Assembly (NCBI GenBank): GCA_947454715.1
Contig: CANGMZ010000015.1
Span: 1 to 41,602 of the forward strand
Direction: 5' to 3'
Source of the DNA: Chitinophagaceae bacterium
GTDB lineage: Bacteria > Bacteroidota > Bacteroidia > Chitinophagales > Chitinophagaceae
Length of the DNA stretch: 41,602 bases
Shown: positions 17,260-25,831 of the stretch, one piece after another
Position numbering within the stretch: the first letter of the stretch is position 1
Layout of the letters: the number at the start of each line of letters is the position of its first letter
Program-made: the position numbers and the translations under genes
The notes under the pieces: model-generated
The model's input: only the letters and a program-made list of their open reading frames with translations
Database searches by the model: none
Told to the model about the DNA's origin: nothing

Positions 17260-18039
17260 TTATGCCATCGATAGAGCTACCATCTCGGCAATATCCATCA
17301 CCTTTACGCTATCTTCTTTTTCCTTGTTTTTTACACCGTCAGTCAGCATTGTGGTGCAGAACGGACAGTTAGCCGCAATAATACTTGCACCTGTTTCCAG
17401 AGCTTGTTCAGCGCGCTCAAAGTTTACTCTGGCTGTACCTTGTTCTTCTTCTTTAAACATCTGTGCGCCACCTGCACCACAGCACATACCATTGCTGCGG
17501 CAGCGTTTCATCTCTATTACTTCTGTTTCAAAGAATTCCAACACCTGGCGTGGCGCTTCATATATACCATTTCCGCGACCGAGGTAGCAACTGTCGTGAT
17601 ATGTAATTTTCTTGCCCTTAAATGCTCCACCTTCCTTCAGCTTAATTCTACCTTCGTCTATCAGCTGTTGGAGGAAAGTAGTATGGTGTATCACTTCATA
17701 AGTACCTCCAAGCGCAGGGTATTCGTTTTTAAATATATTAAAGCAATGCGGGCAAGTAGTTACCACCTTCTTAATGCCGTAGCTGTTAAGGAGGTTTATG
17801 TTGTTGTAAGCCATCATCTGGAACAGGAATTCATTACCCGCTCTGCGAGCCGGATCTCCTGTGCAAGACTCTTCCTTACCCATAATGGCAAACGATACGC
17901 CCACTTTATCCAGTATCTGGGCAAAGGCCTTGGTCACTTTCTGAGCGCGCTGGTCAAAACTACCTGCACAACCTACCCAAAAAAGCACTTCCGGTGTTTC
18001 GCCACTTGCGGCAAACTCTGCCATTGATCTTACTTGCAT
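17260..18039 (-). CDS. CCG-domain (Fe-S) protein, HdrB/LutA-like
   Basis: A 259-residue cytoplasmic protein with two cysteine-rich CCG domains of the heterodisulfide reductase B / LutA / GlpC type. The first has VGCAGSFDQRAQK, ESCTGDPARR and TTCPHCFNIF; the second has HDSCYLGRGNGIYE, GMCCGAGGAQMF and ANCPFCTTML. In characterised relatives such domains hold a [4Fe-4S] or non-cubane cluster and take part in electron transfer to quinones or disulfides. No partner with ferredoxin-type clusters is adjacent in the window, so the redox partner is unknown. TACTTTTG (18058-18051, minus) lies just upstream of the ATG and a second copy lies at 18118-18111. Confidence 0.9.
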   Translation of the reverse strand: MQVRSMAEFAASGETPEVLFWVGCAGSFDQRAQKVTKAFAQILDKVGVSFAIMGKEESCTGDPARRAGNEFLFQMMAYNNINLLNSYGIKKVVTTCPHCFNIFKNEYPALGGTYEVIHHTTFLQQLIDEGRIKLKEGGAFKGKKITYHDSCYLGRGNGIYEAPRQVLEFFETEVIEMKRCRSNGMCCGAGGAQMFKEEEQGTARVNFERAEQALETGASIIAANCPFCTTMLTDGVKNKEKEDSVKVMDIAEMVALSMA

Positions 18040-18225
18040 AATAATATATTCAAAAGTAAAAAACTACTTGTTGACAAGCAGTCTTAAAATGGATTTTCAA
18101 TAATTGTTATCAAAAGTAAAGCAAAAATTAATAGGGTGATTTAGGGTAGTGAAAATATGCTATTAAAAGTATCAAGCACAATATTGACGATTGCATATAA
18201 TGGAGCCTATGCACTCATTAACAAC

Positions 18226-18996
18226 TCAATTCACATAATACCCATCAGGTGAATACATCACCGGCAGCAGCTTGTGGTACTTCTCAAAGTAGTCGTAGCC
18301 CGGTTTCAATGTATACCAGAAAGCAATGCTCTGGGGGTAGTTGATATATTCTTTTTTCAGATAGTCCCAGCCGTTTTGGGTGAGGCGGGTAGGGAATATG
18401 TGTACGGGAATATTCTCTTCCCCATTTACTTTCGCATTCAGACAAAGGGTATATAATTCCTGTATACCTTCATCGGTCATGGGCATACAGCCAACAGTTA
18501 CACAGCCACCATGTATATAAATATCCCCACCTTTTTTAGGCTTATTGGCAAGTAGGTTGTCAGAGTAGTTGGGGTAGTTGAGCAGCATAGATAAGTAGTA
18601 ATCACTTTTCGGATTAAAATCATCTATGAAATAATATCCTTCCGGCACTTGTCGGTCACCCTCACCACGTTTAGGTCCTAATACGCCAGATAAGGCACAA
18701 ATGTGGAATAGCTTAATGAGTTTATATTCGCTGTTTTCGTTGTTTCTGCCCCAAACTTCAAGCTCATTCTGTGCCTTAAATGCACGGAGATATATGTCTT
18801 TAGGGGGGAAATTAAGCCCTTTCTTTTTAAAGTCTTTCGCCAGCGAATCGTTATACTTTTTCCATGCATCAGACACTCTGGAGCACGATAGTTGGAAGTT
18901 TTTAAAATTCTGAGCGTCAGTTTGCGCCTGCACTGACGAAGATAAAAAAACGATCAGCAACAACACCAATATACTGAGAGACTGTTTTTTTATCAT
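18226..18996 (-). CDS. L,D-transpeptidase family protein (YafK-like)
   Basis: A 256-residue exported protein with a signal peptide (residues 1-24, SSSVQAQ). The catalytic domain is of the YkuD / L,D-transpeptidase fold, YafK-like: KLFHICALSGVLGPKRGEG, then VPEGYYFIDDFNP, then the active-site motif HGGCVTVGCMPM with His162 and catalytic Cys170. Such enzymes form or cut 3-3 peptidoglycan crosslinks or attach proteins to the wall; some YafK relatives are hydrolases, so the exact reaction is open. It is a single-gene unit. Confidence 0.9.
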   Translation of the reverse strand: MIKKQSLSILVLLLIVFLSSSVQAQTDAQNFKNFQLSCSRVSDAWKKYNDSLAKDFKKKGLNFPPKDIYLRAFKAQNELEVWGRNNENSEYKLIKLFHICALSGVLGPKRGEGDRQVPEGYYFIDDFNPKSDYYLSMLLNYPNYSDNLLANKPKKGGDIYIHGGCVTVGCMPMTDEGIQELYTLCLNAKVNGEENIPVHIFPTRLTQNGWDYLKKEYINYPQSIAFWYTLKPGYDYFEKYHKLLPVMYSPDGYYVN

Positions 18997-19091
18997 TATT
19001 TGTCGGTTGCTTATATAATGTAGCTGAACAAATTTATATAAAATATCAGAATAAACCGGCGTATTGCATTACAGTTATACCAATTTTAGCA

Positions 19092-19874
19092 TTATGCAGA
19101 AACGGCTGTTGCATACATTGCCTGTATCGATTCTGTTAGTGCTTCATATACTTTAAGCAATTGCGGGTGCTCTTCCAGTAAGTGTTTGTGCTGCTCTATT
19201 GTGCTGTAATCTTTTCTTATCGCAGGGCCGGTCTGCACCGAACGTGGAGAAGTATGCTTCACTCGCTCAAATGTTTGAGTGATCATAGGCTGCAAAGCCG
19301 ATGCAGGTAAATTGTTCTCTTTGCAGATCTGTTCGTTAATAGCCAACAAGTGATTGATGAAATTATTGGTCATTACAGCTGACAAGTGCAACCATTTACG
19401 TTGCTCTTCCTTTGCTTCAAACAAATCATCTGTAATAGCATGACCCATTTCCAACATATACTTTTTAGCTCTGTCAGAAGAAACTTCCCATGCACAAGGA
19501 ATATCTCTGTGGCCGGGTGTATTGGTTTTAAGAATAGAGTATACCGGCCAAAGCACAGCATAGTCTGTAGCTGCTTTGCTAAGAATACCCAATTGTTGTG
19601 CGCCGGATGTATGAACCAGTATTGTTTTTTTAAATGATAGTTGAGCAGCTACTTCAGCTATTGCTGCATCAGAAACCGCAAGAAAACAAACATCTGCATC
19701 TTCGTCTCTTATTTCATTAATTGCACCAAATCTATTGCAAAGCAAGGCATCTGCCAGTGCCTTGGTGGATGCAGCATTACGACCATATACTCCTCTGCAC
19801 TGGTGTCCTGATGCTGCTAACCTTTTACCGAAGAACCATGCTATGTTCCCGGTGCCGATAATACTGAATGTCAT
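19092..19874 (-). CDS. Rossmann-like and DUF2520 domain protein
   Basis: A 260-residue cytoplasmic protein. The N-terminal Rossmann-like domain starts with FSIIGTGNIAWFFGKRLAA, a glycine-rich NAD(P)-binding loop, followed by ADVCFLAVSDAAIAEVAA and LVHTSGAQ. The C-terminal half is DUF2520, helical, with KWLHLSAVMTNNFINHL and the TGPAIRKDYSTIEQH stretch. The layout resembles ketopantoate reductase and NADP-dependent dehydrogenases, but the substrate of this family is not known. Its start overlaps the stop of the upstream acyltransferase gene by 4 nt, so the two are translationally coupled. Confidence 0.92.
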   Translation of the reverse strand: MTFSIIGTGNIAWFFGKRLAASGHQCRGVYGRNAASTKALADALLCNRFGAINEIRDEDADVCFLAVSDAAIAEVAAQLSFKKTILVHTSGAQQLGILSKAATDYAVLWPVYSILKTNTPGHRDIPCAWEVSSDRAKKYMLEMGHAITDDLFEAKEEQRKWLHLSAVMTNNFINHLLAINEQICKENNLPASALQPMITQTFERVKHTSPRSVQTGPAIRKDYSTIEQHKHLLEEHPQLLKVYEALTESIQAMYATAVSA

Positions 19875-20626
19875 GCTTTCGTATTGTGATTGATGTAGTA
19901 GGTTTCCATAATATTATGAACTCTTGCTTTTAGCGATGCTACATCGTCGAGCGTAAGTCCTTCTGTCGATATGGGCTCCAGAAAATGTATCTTAACAGGC
20001 ATTGGTCGTGCCCAGAATTTTTTTGTTGCAGGGAGAACTTTGGCGGTATTGAACAGAATACCGGGCATAAGTGGTTTCTGTGCCTTTATGGCAGTGGTGA
20101 AGGCACCATCAAAAAATTGTTGCATGGGTGGGTGGCCACTTTTATTACGTGTGCCTTCAGGATATAGACAAAGGTGGATGCCCTGATCAAGGGTTTGCTG
20201 CATCTTACTAAAGCTGCTTCTGCGGCTGTTGTCGTTTTTACGATCTACTAATATAGACCCTGCTTTATATATTGCGCCGAACAATGGTATGCGTGCCATT
20301 TCGGCCTTTGCCAATGTTTTATTCGGACCAGGAATCCATGGTGATGACACAGGAACATCCATCAAAGAATTGTGGTTAAGTATCACAACATAATTTTCGC
20401 CTTTCTTAAAGTTCTTTTTACCCTTACGTATCACCGGGCAAAAGATAAGTGGCATGTATACACCCATCCATAACCTGAAAATTGGGTGCAGGCAACGGGC
20501 TCTGTAAGGTTCAGGCAGCAATGAAGTAATCCATACAGGAATAAGTATCACCAGCATAGTGGCCACAAACATAAGTGCGGCATACACTGCAAATATTCTT
20601 CCCAATATGTTTTGTAATAGTTTCAT
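19871..20626 (-). CDS. PlsC-like 1-acyl-glycerol-3-phosphate acyltransferase
   Basis: A 251-residue membrane-associated acyltransferase. A hydrophobic N-terminal segment (about 10-35) anchors it. The PlsC core has the HX4D motif as His85-Asp90 in NHNSLMDVP, an SILVDRKN block, the LYPEGTRNKSG substrate-binding motif and a late PGILFNTAKVLP block. The family transfers an acyl chain to lysophosphatidic acid in phospholipid synthesis. Close relatives with other lipid substrates exist, so I leave the symbol blank. It lies 129 nt downstream of ung and is coupled to the DUF2520 gene. Confidence 0.9.
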   Translation of the reverse strand: MKLLQNILGRIFAVYAALMFVATMLVILIPVWITSLLPEPYRARCLHPIFRLWMGVYMPLIFCPVIRKGKKNFKKGENYVVILNHNSLMDVPVSSPWIPGPNKTLAKAEMARIPLFGAIYKAGSILVDRKNDNSRRSSFSKMQQTLDQGIHLCLYPEGTRNKSGHPPMQQFFDGAFTTAIKAQKPLMPGILFNTAKVLPATKKFWARPMPVKIHFLEPISTEGLTLDDVASLKARVHNIMETYYINHNTKA

Positions 20627-20755
20627 TTTTGTAGTTTGGTGACAGTTGTCTGCATTACATTATCAATACTTTTAAGCCGAAAACCACTGATATATAATGG
20701 TTCACAAAGTTATTTGTATTTCCCCAACTTATGGGCAACAATAATATTTTTCATT

Positions 20756-21430
20756 TCAGGTTAAAGACCAGTCTATGGGTTGCTGGCCATTCTCCCGCAG
20801 GTATTCATTGGTCTTACTGAAATGCCCACACCCGAAAAAACCATTATGTGCAGAAAGTGGAGACGGGTGTGCCGATTTTAGTATTTTATGTTTTGCAGCA
20901 TCTATGAGTATTTCTTTGTTTTGTGCAAACCTGCCCCACAACATAAATACCACATGTTCTTTAGCTGAGGAAATATGTTTGATTACCTCATCAGTAAAAA
21001 TATGCCAACCTACTTTACTGTGCGACATCGGTTGATTTGCTTCTACGGTGAGTGACGCATTCAGCAGCAATACCCCCTGATCTGCCCACTTGGTCAGGTT
21101 GCCCGATGTTCCTATCGGCAATCCCAGATCTGCATGTATTTCTTTGAAAATATTCACAAGCGATGGGGGGGGCTTTATTCCCTCAGGTACTGAAAACGAA
21201 AGCCCATGTGCCTGACCCTGGTTATGATAAGGGTCTTGCCCCAAAATAACCACTTTAACCTTGCTTAGTGGGGTATGCTCAAATGCATTGAATATTTGTT
21301 TTCCGGGTGGGTATATTACCTTACCTGCATTTTTCTCTTGTTTGAGAAATTGCACAATATGGGTAAAGTAAGGTTTAGAAAACTCTTCTTTTAATTCTTC
21401 TTTCCAACCCTGTTCTAATTGTACATCCAT
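20756..21430 (-). CDS. ung: Uracil-DNA glycosylase
   Basis: A 224-residue family-1 uracil-DNA glycosylase, the usual length. Motif 1 is GQDPYH (64-69) with the water-activating Asp66. Other conserved blocks are [39 protein letters not shown] and the DNA-intercalating [14 protein letters not shown] motif near the C-terminus. The enzyme removes uracil from DNA to start base-excision repair. It is 20 nt downstream of the FAH-family gene and probably shares its transcript. Confidence 0.97.
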   Translation of the reverse strand: MDVQLEQGWKEELKEEFSKPYFTHIVQFLKQEKNAGKVIYPPGKQIFNAFEHTPLSKVKVVILGQDPYHNQGQAHGLSFSVPEGIKPPPSLVNIFKEIHADLGLPIGTSGNLTKWADQGVLLLNASLTVEANQPMSHSKVGWHIFTDEVIKHISSAKEHVVFMLWGRFAQNKEILIDAAKHKILKSAHPSPLSAHNGFFGCGHFSKTNEYLRENGQQPIDWSLT

Positions 21431-21450
21431 TGCTAATTGAGCTTGTAATA

Positions 21451-22062
21451 TTACATAATGTCAACTTCCAGCACTTTACGACCTACCAAGTGGCCTTCCA
21501 GCTTGTCGCCTACTTTTACAGGGCCCACACCTGCCGGTGTGCCCGTATAAATAAGGTCACCTATATTCAGTGTAAAGAAGCGGGAAGCATAAGCAATAAT
21601 GTTGTTTATATTGAATATCATATCACGGGTATGCCCGTCCTGCACTATTTCATCATTCAGTTTCAGTTGAAAATCCAGGTCATTGATCTGTGTTTCTGCA
21701 TTAAGTGGAATAAACTCACCAACCGCTGCAGAACCATCAAATGCCTTAGCTATTTCCCAAGGAAGGCTTTTTTTCTTTAACTCATTCTGTACATCGCGTG
21801 CAGTGAAGTCTATACCCAATGATATTTCGTTGTAATACTTATGTGCAAATTTTTCCTGTATAAATTTACCGTTCTTGCCCAGTTTTACCACCACTTCACA
21901 CTCATAGTGTAAGTCCTTGGTAAATTCAGGATAATAAAGTGGTTTGCCCGGCAATAACATAGCGTTTTTAGGCTTCATGAATATTACTGGTTCTGTAGGA
22001 AGGTCGTTTTTTAATTCTTTAGCGTGGTCGGCGTAATTACGCCCGATACATATAATTTTCAT
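21451..22062 (-). CDS. Fumarylacetoacetate hydrolase family protein
   Basis: A 203-residue cytoplasmic protein of the FAH superfamily. The start [19 protein letters not shown] is the standard opening of this family, so the ATG at 22062 is preferred over one 16 codons upstream. Metal-binding residues are visible in YECEVVV (Glu-x-Glu) and in the GIDFTARD block. The closing [20 protein letters not shown] is also typical. Members hydrolyse or decarboxylate acylpyruvates and oxaloacetate; the exact substrate is not clear. It heads a likely operon with ung. Confidence 0.93.
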   Translation of the reverse strand: MKIICIGRNYADHAKELKNDLPTEPVIFMKPKNAMLLPGKPLYYPEFTKDLHYECEVVVKLGKNGKFIQEKFAHKYYNEISLGIDFTARDVQNELKKKSLPWEIAKAFDGSAAVGEFIPLNAETQINDLDFQLKLNDEIVQDGHTRDMIFNINNIIAYASRFFTLNIGDLIYTGTPAGVGPVKVGDKLEGHLVGRKVLEVDIM

Positions 22063-22127
22063 AAAAAAGAGATTGCCTTTTAACTTATATCGGTTGCAGG
22101 CAACACGCAAAAATAATTCAATAAAAA

Positions 22128-22158
22128 TTGCTGACCGCTTTTTTTACATTTACTTTTA
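22128..22158 (+). promoter_or_regulatory. Promoter of the thioesterase gene
   Basis: TTG at 22128-22130 and TACTTTTA at 22151-22158, with 20 nt between, differ from the consensus at one base. It would give a leader of about 75 nt before the ATG at 22242. Confidence 0.45.
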
Positions 22159-22241
22159 GATGTTGGTGCTATAATCCATGCTTTGGCACACGATTATTGA
22201 CTGACGTCACTATTATTTGAACTAAGTTTTAAGTTATTCTG

Positions 22242-22679
22242 ATGCGGGTAAAGATTAAATTTCCGGAGGTTAAAGAACTGTACACAGCTACTATTCCTGT
22301 GCGTATAGGAGATATCAATTATGGAGGTCATGTAGGTAATGATGCCGTATTGAGTATTGTACATGAAGCACGTATGATGCTGTTGGCTACTCATGGGTAT
22401 TCTGAACTCAACGCTGCCGGGAATAGCCTGATAATGGCAGATGTGATGGTGGCATACAGAGGGGAAGCATTTTATGGTGATGTGCTGAGTGTGAAAATTT
22501 ATGCAGAGGAGCTGAGTACAATATCTTTTGATTTGTTATATCACATCACAACTACCCGTAATGGGGTAACAAAAGATATAGCACATTGCAAAACAGGAAT
22601 GGCTTGTTTCAGTTACGAAACCAGAAAAACAGCAGCTATGACCGATGAATTAAGACTTTTATTGACAGGTGGAAAGTAA
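22242..22679 (+). CDS. Hotdog-fold acyl-CoA thioesterase
   Basis: A 145-residue cytoplasmic protein of the 4HBT/FadM-like thioesterase family. The diagnostic early motif is IGDINYGGHVGNDAVLSIVHEAR, shown here in part (RIGDINYGGHVGNDAV), with Asp and Asn/His positions that fit the active site of 4-hydroxybenzoyl-CoA-type thioesterases. The central helix is followed by strands MADVMVAYRGEAFYGD and VSFDLLYHI-like segments. It probably hydrolyses an acyl-CoA; the chain is unknown. The next gene starts 19 nt after its stop, so they are probably co-transcribed. Confidence 0.88.
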   Translation: MRVKIKFPEVKELYTATIPVRIGDINYGGHVGNDAVLSIVHEARMMLLATHGYSELNAAGNSLIMADVMVAYRGEAFYGDVLSVKIYAEELSTISFDLLYHITTTRNGVTKDIAHCKTGMACFSYETRKTAAMTDELRLLLTGGK

Positions 22680-22698
22680 CGCCCAAAAGAATAACCTA

Positions 22699-23184
22699 AT
22701 GACATTGAGTAAGTTTGAACGGATGCTACAACTGGCAGATGAGGCTTTTGAGTACAGAAGTGACCCAGGCCAGATAAGTGTTGATGAGGAGCAAAGGGAA
22801 CGCTTGGAACAAATTCACCCCGCTACACTTTCTGAATATAACGAAGGCGATGGACCTATTGCGTGGGTAATGGTAATTCCTACTCGGGCAGCAATAATGC
22901 AACAGTTCATCAACCACGAAATTACAGAGTTGCAATTATTACAGCTTACACAACCCGGTGATGATTATGATACCATCTATCTATGCTCTGCAATGGTGCT
23001 CGAAGAATACCGGCGCAAGGGTATAGCCATGCAGTTAACCTTGAAAGCAATAGCCGACATTCGTAAAGAACACAATATGCAAACACTCTTCGTTTGGCCT
23101 TTCAGCGAAGGCGGTGACAGTCTTTCTATGCTGATAGCAGAACAACTGGGATTGCCTTTATTGAAAAGGGTAGACAATAAATAG
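22699..23184 (+). CDS. GNAT-like acetyltransferase
   Basis: A 161-residue cytoplasmic protein. The frame is also open from a GTG at 22669 that would overlap the thioesterase stop, but the ATG at 22699 is the more usual start. A GNAT-like acetyl-CoA loop is visible (MVLEEYRRKGIAMQLTLKAI), preceded by a GPIAWVMVIPT strand, with a TLFVWPFSE strand after it. The overall match is weaker than for the other two GNATs in the window, so the activity is less certain. It follows the thioesterase in a short operon. Confidence 0.72.
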   Translation: MTLSKFERMLQLADEAFEYRSDPGQISVDEEQRERLEQIHPATLSEYNEGDGPIAWVMVIPTRAAIMQQFINHEITELQLLQLTQPGDDYDTIYLCSAMVLEEYRRKGIAMQLTLKAIADIRKEHNMQTLFVWPFSEGGDSLSMLIAEQLGLPLLKRVDNK

Positions 23185-23210
23185 TATAGAATATGAATTA
23201 GAATAACAAT

Positions 23211-23254
23211 ATTAAGAAGTTGAAGTTATTAACTGATTACTTCAACTTCTTAAT
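23211..23254 (-). terminator. Terminator whose stem includes the end of a coding sequence
   Basis: The arms 23211-23226 and 23239-23254 are perfectly complementary over 16 bp with a 12-nt loop. The right arm is the last five codons plus the start of the stop codon of the minus-strand HEAT-like gene. T-rich sequence follows on the minus strand. Confidence 0.72.
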
Positions 23255-23860
23255 CACCTTCTCTAATCGTTTCCGTTTTGCATCACCCTCTATATCGGGT
23301 AGGCGGGTAGTAATAATATTGAGGAATGCAGCCTTGTGTTCCGCATCTATTATTGTCGCTGTTTTTTCAGTATATGTAGGCATTTGGTTTACCGGTGCTG
23401 TCAATATTTGCTCTAGCAACAGCGGAATAGTATCTGCCGAGTATTCTTTAAACGCAGATAGTTTCACCAGGATGTTCACCGCATGGTCTTTTGTAATTAC
23501 AGTGCCCTTATCTGCAATGGCTACTATTTTAGCAATGGCTTTATATAGCTCTGGCGCACACTGGGTAGCTGCTGCACTCAGCGCTGTCATGGCACCCCAT
23601 ACCATGCGGTTGTTCTTGCTGTCAAGTAACTGCACAAACAATGATGCATAAGGTTTTAGAAGGTCAGGATTGAGTTCCCCGGCTTCATATAGTGTCTTAA
23701 TACAGTCGCTTTGTATCAGCTTGTCTTTATTAGTAAGGTTTTCTGCAAGTTCCTTTATTGCTGTAGTATCATTCGTTTCTGCAATCTTCTTTGCTAACAC
23801 CTTATTCGGCTCAGAACTTCTTATTTGTAGTGCGTTGGCCAGTTGGTTGAGTACACTCAT
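23237..23860 (-). CDS. HEAT-repeat-like protein
   Basis: A 207-residue cytoplasmic, almost wholly alpha-helical protein with paired helices resembling HEAT or ARM repeats (KLIQSDCIKTLYEAG, NNRMVWGAMTALSAAA, KDHAVNILVKLSA). No catalytic motif is seen, so it is probably a binding or scaffold protein. It ends in a Lys/Arg-rich helix. It lies one base downstream of the CocE-like gene (stop at 23862) and is therefore likely co-transcribed with it. Confidence 0.75.
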   Translation of the reverse strand: MSVLNQLANALQIRSSEPNKVLAKKIAETNDTTAIKELAENLTNKDKLIQSDCIKTLYEAGELNPDLLKPYASLFVQLLDSKNNRMVWGAMTALSAAATQCAPELYKAIAKIVAIADKGTVITKDHAVNILVKLSAFKEYSADTIPLLLEQILTAPVNQMPTYTEKTATIIDAEHKAAFLNIITTRLPDIEGDAKRKRLEKVIKKLK

Positions 23861-23861
23861 T

Positions 23862-25748
23862 TTATTGATTGTTGATTATAGGTAATAGAATGCTCGATGG
23901 ATTATCTCTACCGCAATTGATCTCTATATCGCAATTCACAAAGTCAGTTTTGTCGCATTTATAGATGTCTATAAATTTTTGCGGGTTGCGGTCCACAAGC
24001 GGGAACCAACTGCTTTGTACCTGCACCATTATCCTGTGCCCTTTCTTAAACACATGCGCCACATCAGGTATCTTGAATTTTACTTCTGTTAGTTTCCCGG
24101 GTGTGAATGGCTGCGGGTCGCTGAAACTATTACGATACTTACCACGCATTACTTCACCACGTACCAGCATCTGGTAGCCTCCCATCGGGTAGTTCTTGCC
24201 GTTACCAACCATAGTTTCACTATAGCTGAAATTATCTGGTAATACATCTATTATTTTTACTACAAAGTCGGCATCTGTGCTGCTGATAGCCGTAAACAGG
24301 TCGGCAACAACTGGTCCGCCAAGGGTAACATCATCGCGAAGCGTATCTGTTTCATATACCAATACATCGGGTCTGCGAGCCGCAAATCGCTGGTCGTCGG
24401 TCATATATTCGGTAGTGCGTTTAAAATGCACATCCTCTGTGTAGGGTACAGGTTTATTAGGGTTGCTGGTATATTTATTTACATACTTCACTCCATTGCT
24501 GTAAGGTAGGTCATAAGACAATGAGCCATCTACCTGCAGATACATACGTTTGTACTGTACTTCATCAGCCGGCCATTTAGGGAAAGTACGCCATTCATTA
24601 GCTCCGGAGAAGAATACTGTGGCTTCCTTTAGTTTGCTGATATCACCCTTATCTTGCAGGTAATATTCAAAGAACGGTAGTTCTACATTTTGCTGATACC
24701 ATTCTGCTGTTTTCTTGCCAAAGCGCACATTACCCAGGTACTCACCGGTGCTCTTGGCCCATCCGCCATGACTCCATGGACCCATTACCAGTTTATTGTT
24801 GTTGGTTGCTTTTTCTTCTATTGCTTTATATAAATTCCATGCACCGAAGCAGTCTTCAGCATCAAACAAACCACCCACAACCAAGGTCGCTACATTTTTA
24901 GGTATGTATTGTGCGTAATTGCGGGTATTCCTGTCTTGCCACCATTTGTCATAGTTGGGGTGGTCATATAGCTGCCCCCAGAATTTTACATCCTTGCCCA
25001 TATAGTAAGCAAGGTCTTTCAGCGTAGGTATACTCAGGTAAAACTTATAATTGTCTTTACTGTAATACTGAAATCCCGGTGCCCATTCCTGCGTAGGCAC
25101 GGGACGAGGCTTACCAAATGTTGTGTAGAAGCTGAAGGCATCCATCTGCATAAATGCACCGTTGTGGTGAAAATCATCGCCCATGAACCAGTCCGTTACC
25201 GGTGCCTGCGGACTAGCAGCCTTCAGCGCAGGGTGACCGCACAGTGCACCCATCATAGCATAGTAACCCGGGTAAGAAATACCGAAAATACCCACTCGCT
25301 TATTGTTGCCCTTTACATTATTGATAAGCCAGTCTATAGTGTCATAAGTGTCGCTGGCTTCATCGGTTTTGGTTTTATCATTGCCCGGCATAAATGGCCT
25401 AACGTCCATAAACTCACCTTCACTCATAAACTTACCCCTTACATCTTGCAACACAATGATGTAGTTTTCTTTAAAGTAATTGGAATATGGCGTGTTCCAG
25501 TAGGCTCTGAATTTCCCTTCGCCATACGGACTCACCGCATACGGCGTGCGATTCATGAGTATGGGGTGTTCCTTAGTATTGTCTATGGGTTGGTAAATGG
25601 TGGTAAACAATCTTACCCCATCGCGCATCACTATGTATAATTCCTTCTTTGTGTAGTGAGTGGTGATCCATGTAGAGTCTGCACTTTGTGCCGTACAAAA
25701 AACAGGTATCAACAATGACCATATAAGCAGTCTGATTTTATTCATCAT
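23862..25748 (-). CDS. Exported CocE/NonD family hydrolase
   Basis: A 628-residue protein. I place the start at ATG 25748 (or the adjacent 25745), which gives a signal peptide MNKIRLLIWSLLIPVFCTAQ; the frame extends 55 codons upstream over a terminator and is not believable as protein. The N-terminal alpha/beta-hydrolase domain (X-Pro dipeptidyl-peptidase S15 / CocE type) has Ser in GIFGISYPGYYAMM, an Asp in GGLFDAEDCFGA and a His in MGPWSHGGW. A C-terminal jelly-roll domain (XPepP_C-like) follows. Members cleave esters or peptides; the substrate here is unknown. The protein is likely periplasmic. Confidence 0.93.
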   Translation of the reverse strand: MMNKIRLLIWSLLIPVFCTAQSADSTWITTHYTKKELYIVMRDGVRLFTTIYQPIDNTKEHPILMNRTPYAVSPYGEGKFRAYWNTPYSNYFKENYIIVLQDVRGKFMSEGEFMDVRPFMPGNDKTKTDEASDTYDTIDWLINNVKGNNKRVGIFGISYPGYYAMMGALCGHPALKAASPQAPVTDWFMGDDFHHNGAFMQMDAFSFYTTFGKPRPVPTQEWAPGFQYYSKDNYKFYLSIPTLKDLAYYMGKDVKFWGQLYDHPNYDKWWQDRNTRNYAQYIPKNVATLVVGGLFDAEDCFGAWNLYKAIEEKATNNNKLVMGPWSHGGWAKSTGEYLGNVRFGKKTAEWYQQNVELPFFEYYLQDKGDISKLKEATVFFSGANEWRTFPKWPADEVQYKRMYLQVDGSLSYDLPYSNGVKYVNKYTSNPNKPVPYTEDVHFKRTTEYMTDDQRFAARRPDVLVYETDTLRDDVTLGGPVVADLFTAISSTDADFVVKIIDVLPDNFSYSETMVGNGKNYPMGGYQMLVRGEVMRGKYRNSFSDPQPFTPGKLTEVKFKIPDVAHVFKKGHRIMVQVQSSWFPLVDRNPQKFIDIYKCDKTDFVNCDIEINCGRDNPSSILLPIINNQ

Positions 25749-25770
25749 AAATCTATTAATGGTTAAATAT

Positions 25771-25805
25771 ACAAAAGCAGGCGAAATGCTGTCGCCTGCT
25801 TTTGT
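25771..25805 (-). terminator. Terminator of the polytopic membrane protein operon
   Basis: ACAAAAGCAGGCGA and TCGCCTGCTTTTGT are perfect 14-bp arms with a 7-nt loop, 26 nt past the stop at 25832. It separates this transcript from the CocE-like gene. Confidence 0.88.
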
Positions 25806-25831
25806 ATTATGTCTGCTCAAACAGAGTCGGT

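Noticed and set aside
17404-18027. 207-codon plus-strand open frame opposite the Fe-S protein
   Set aside because: It is the antisense shadow of a gene with clear CCG motifs.
25164-25640. 158-codon plus-strand open frame opposite the CocE-like gene
   Set aside because: It is antisense to a well-conserved enzyme and shows no independent protein features.
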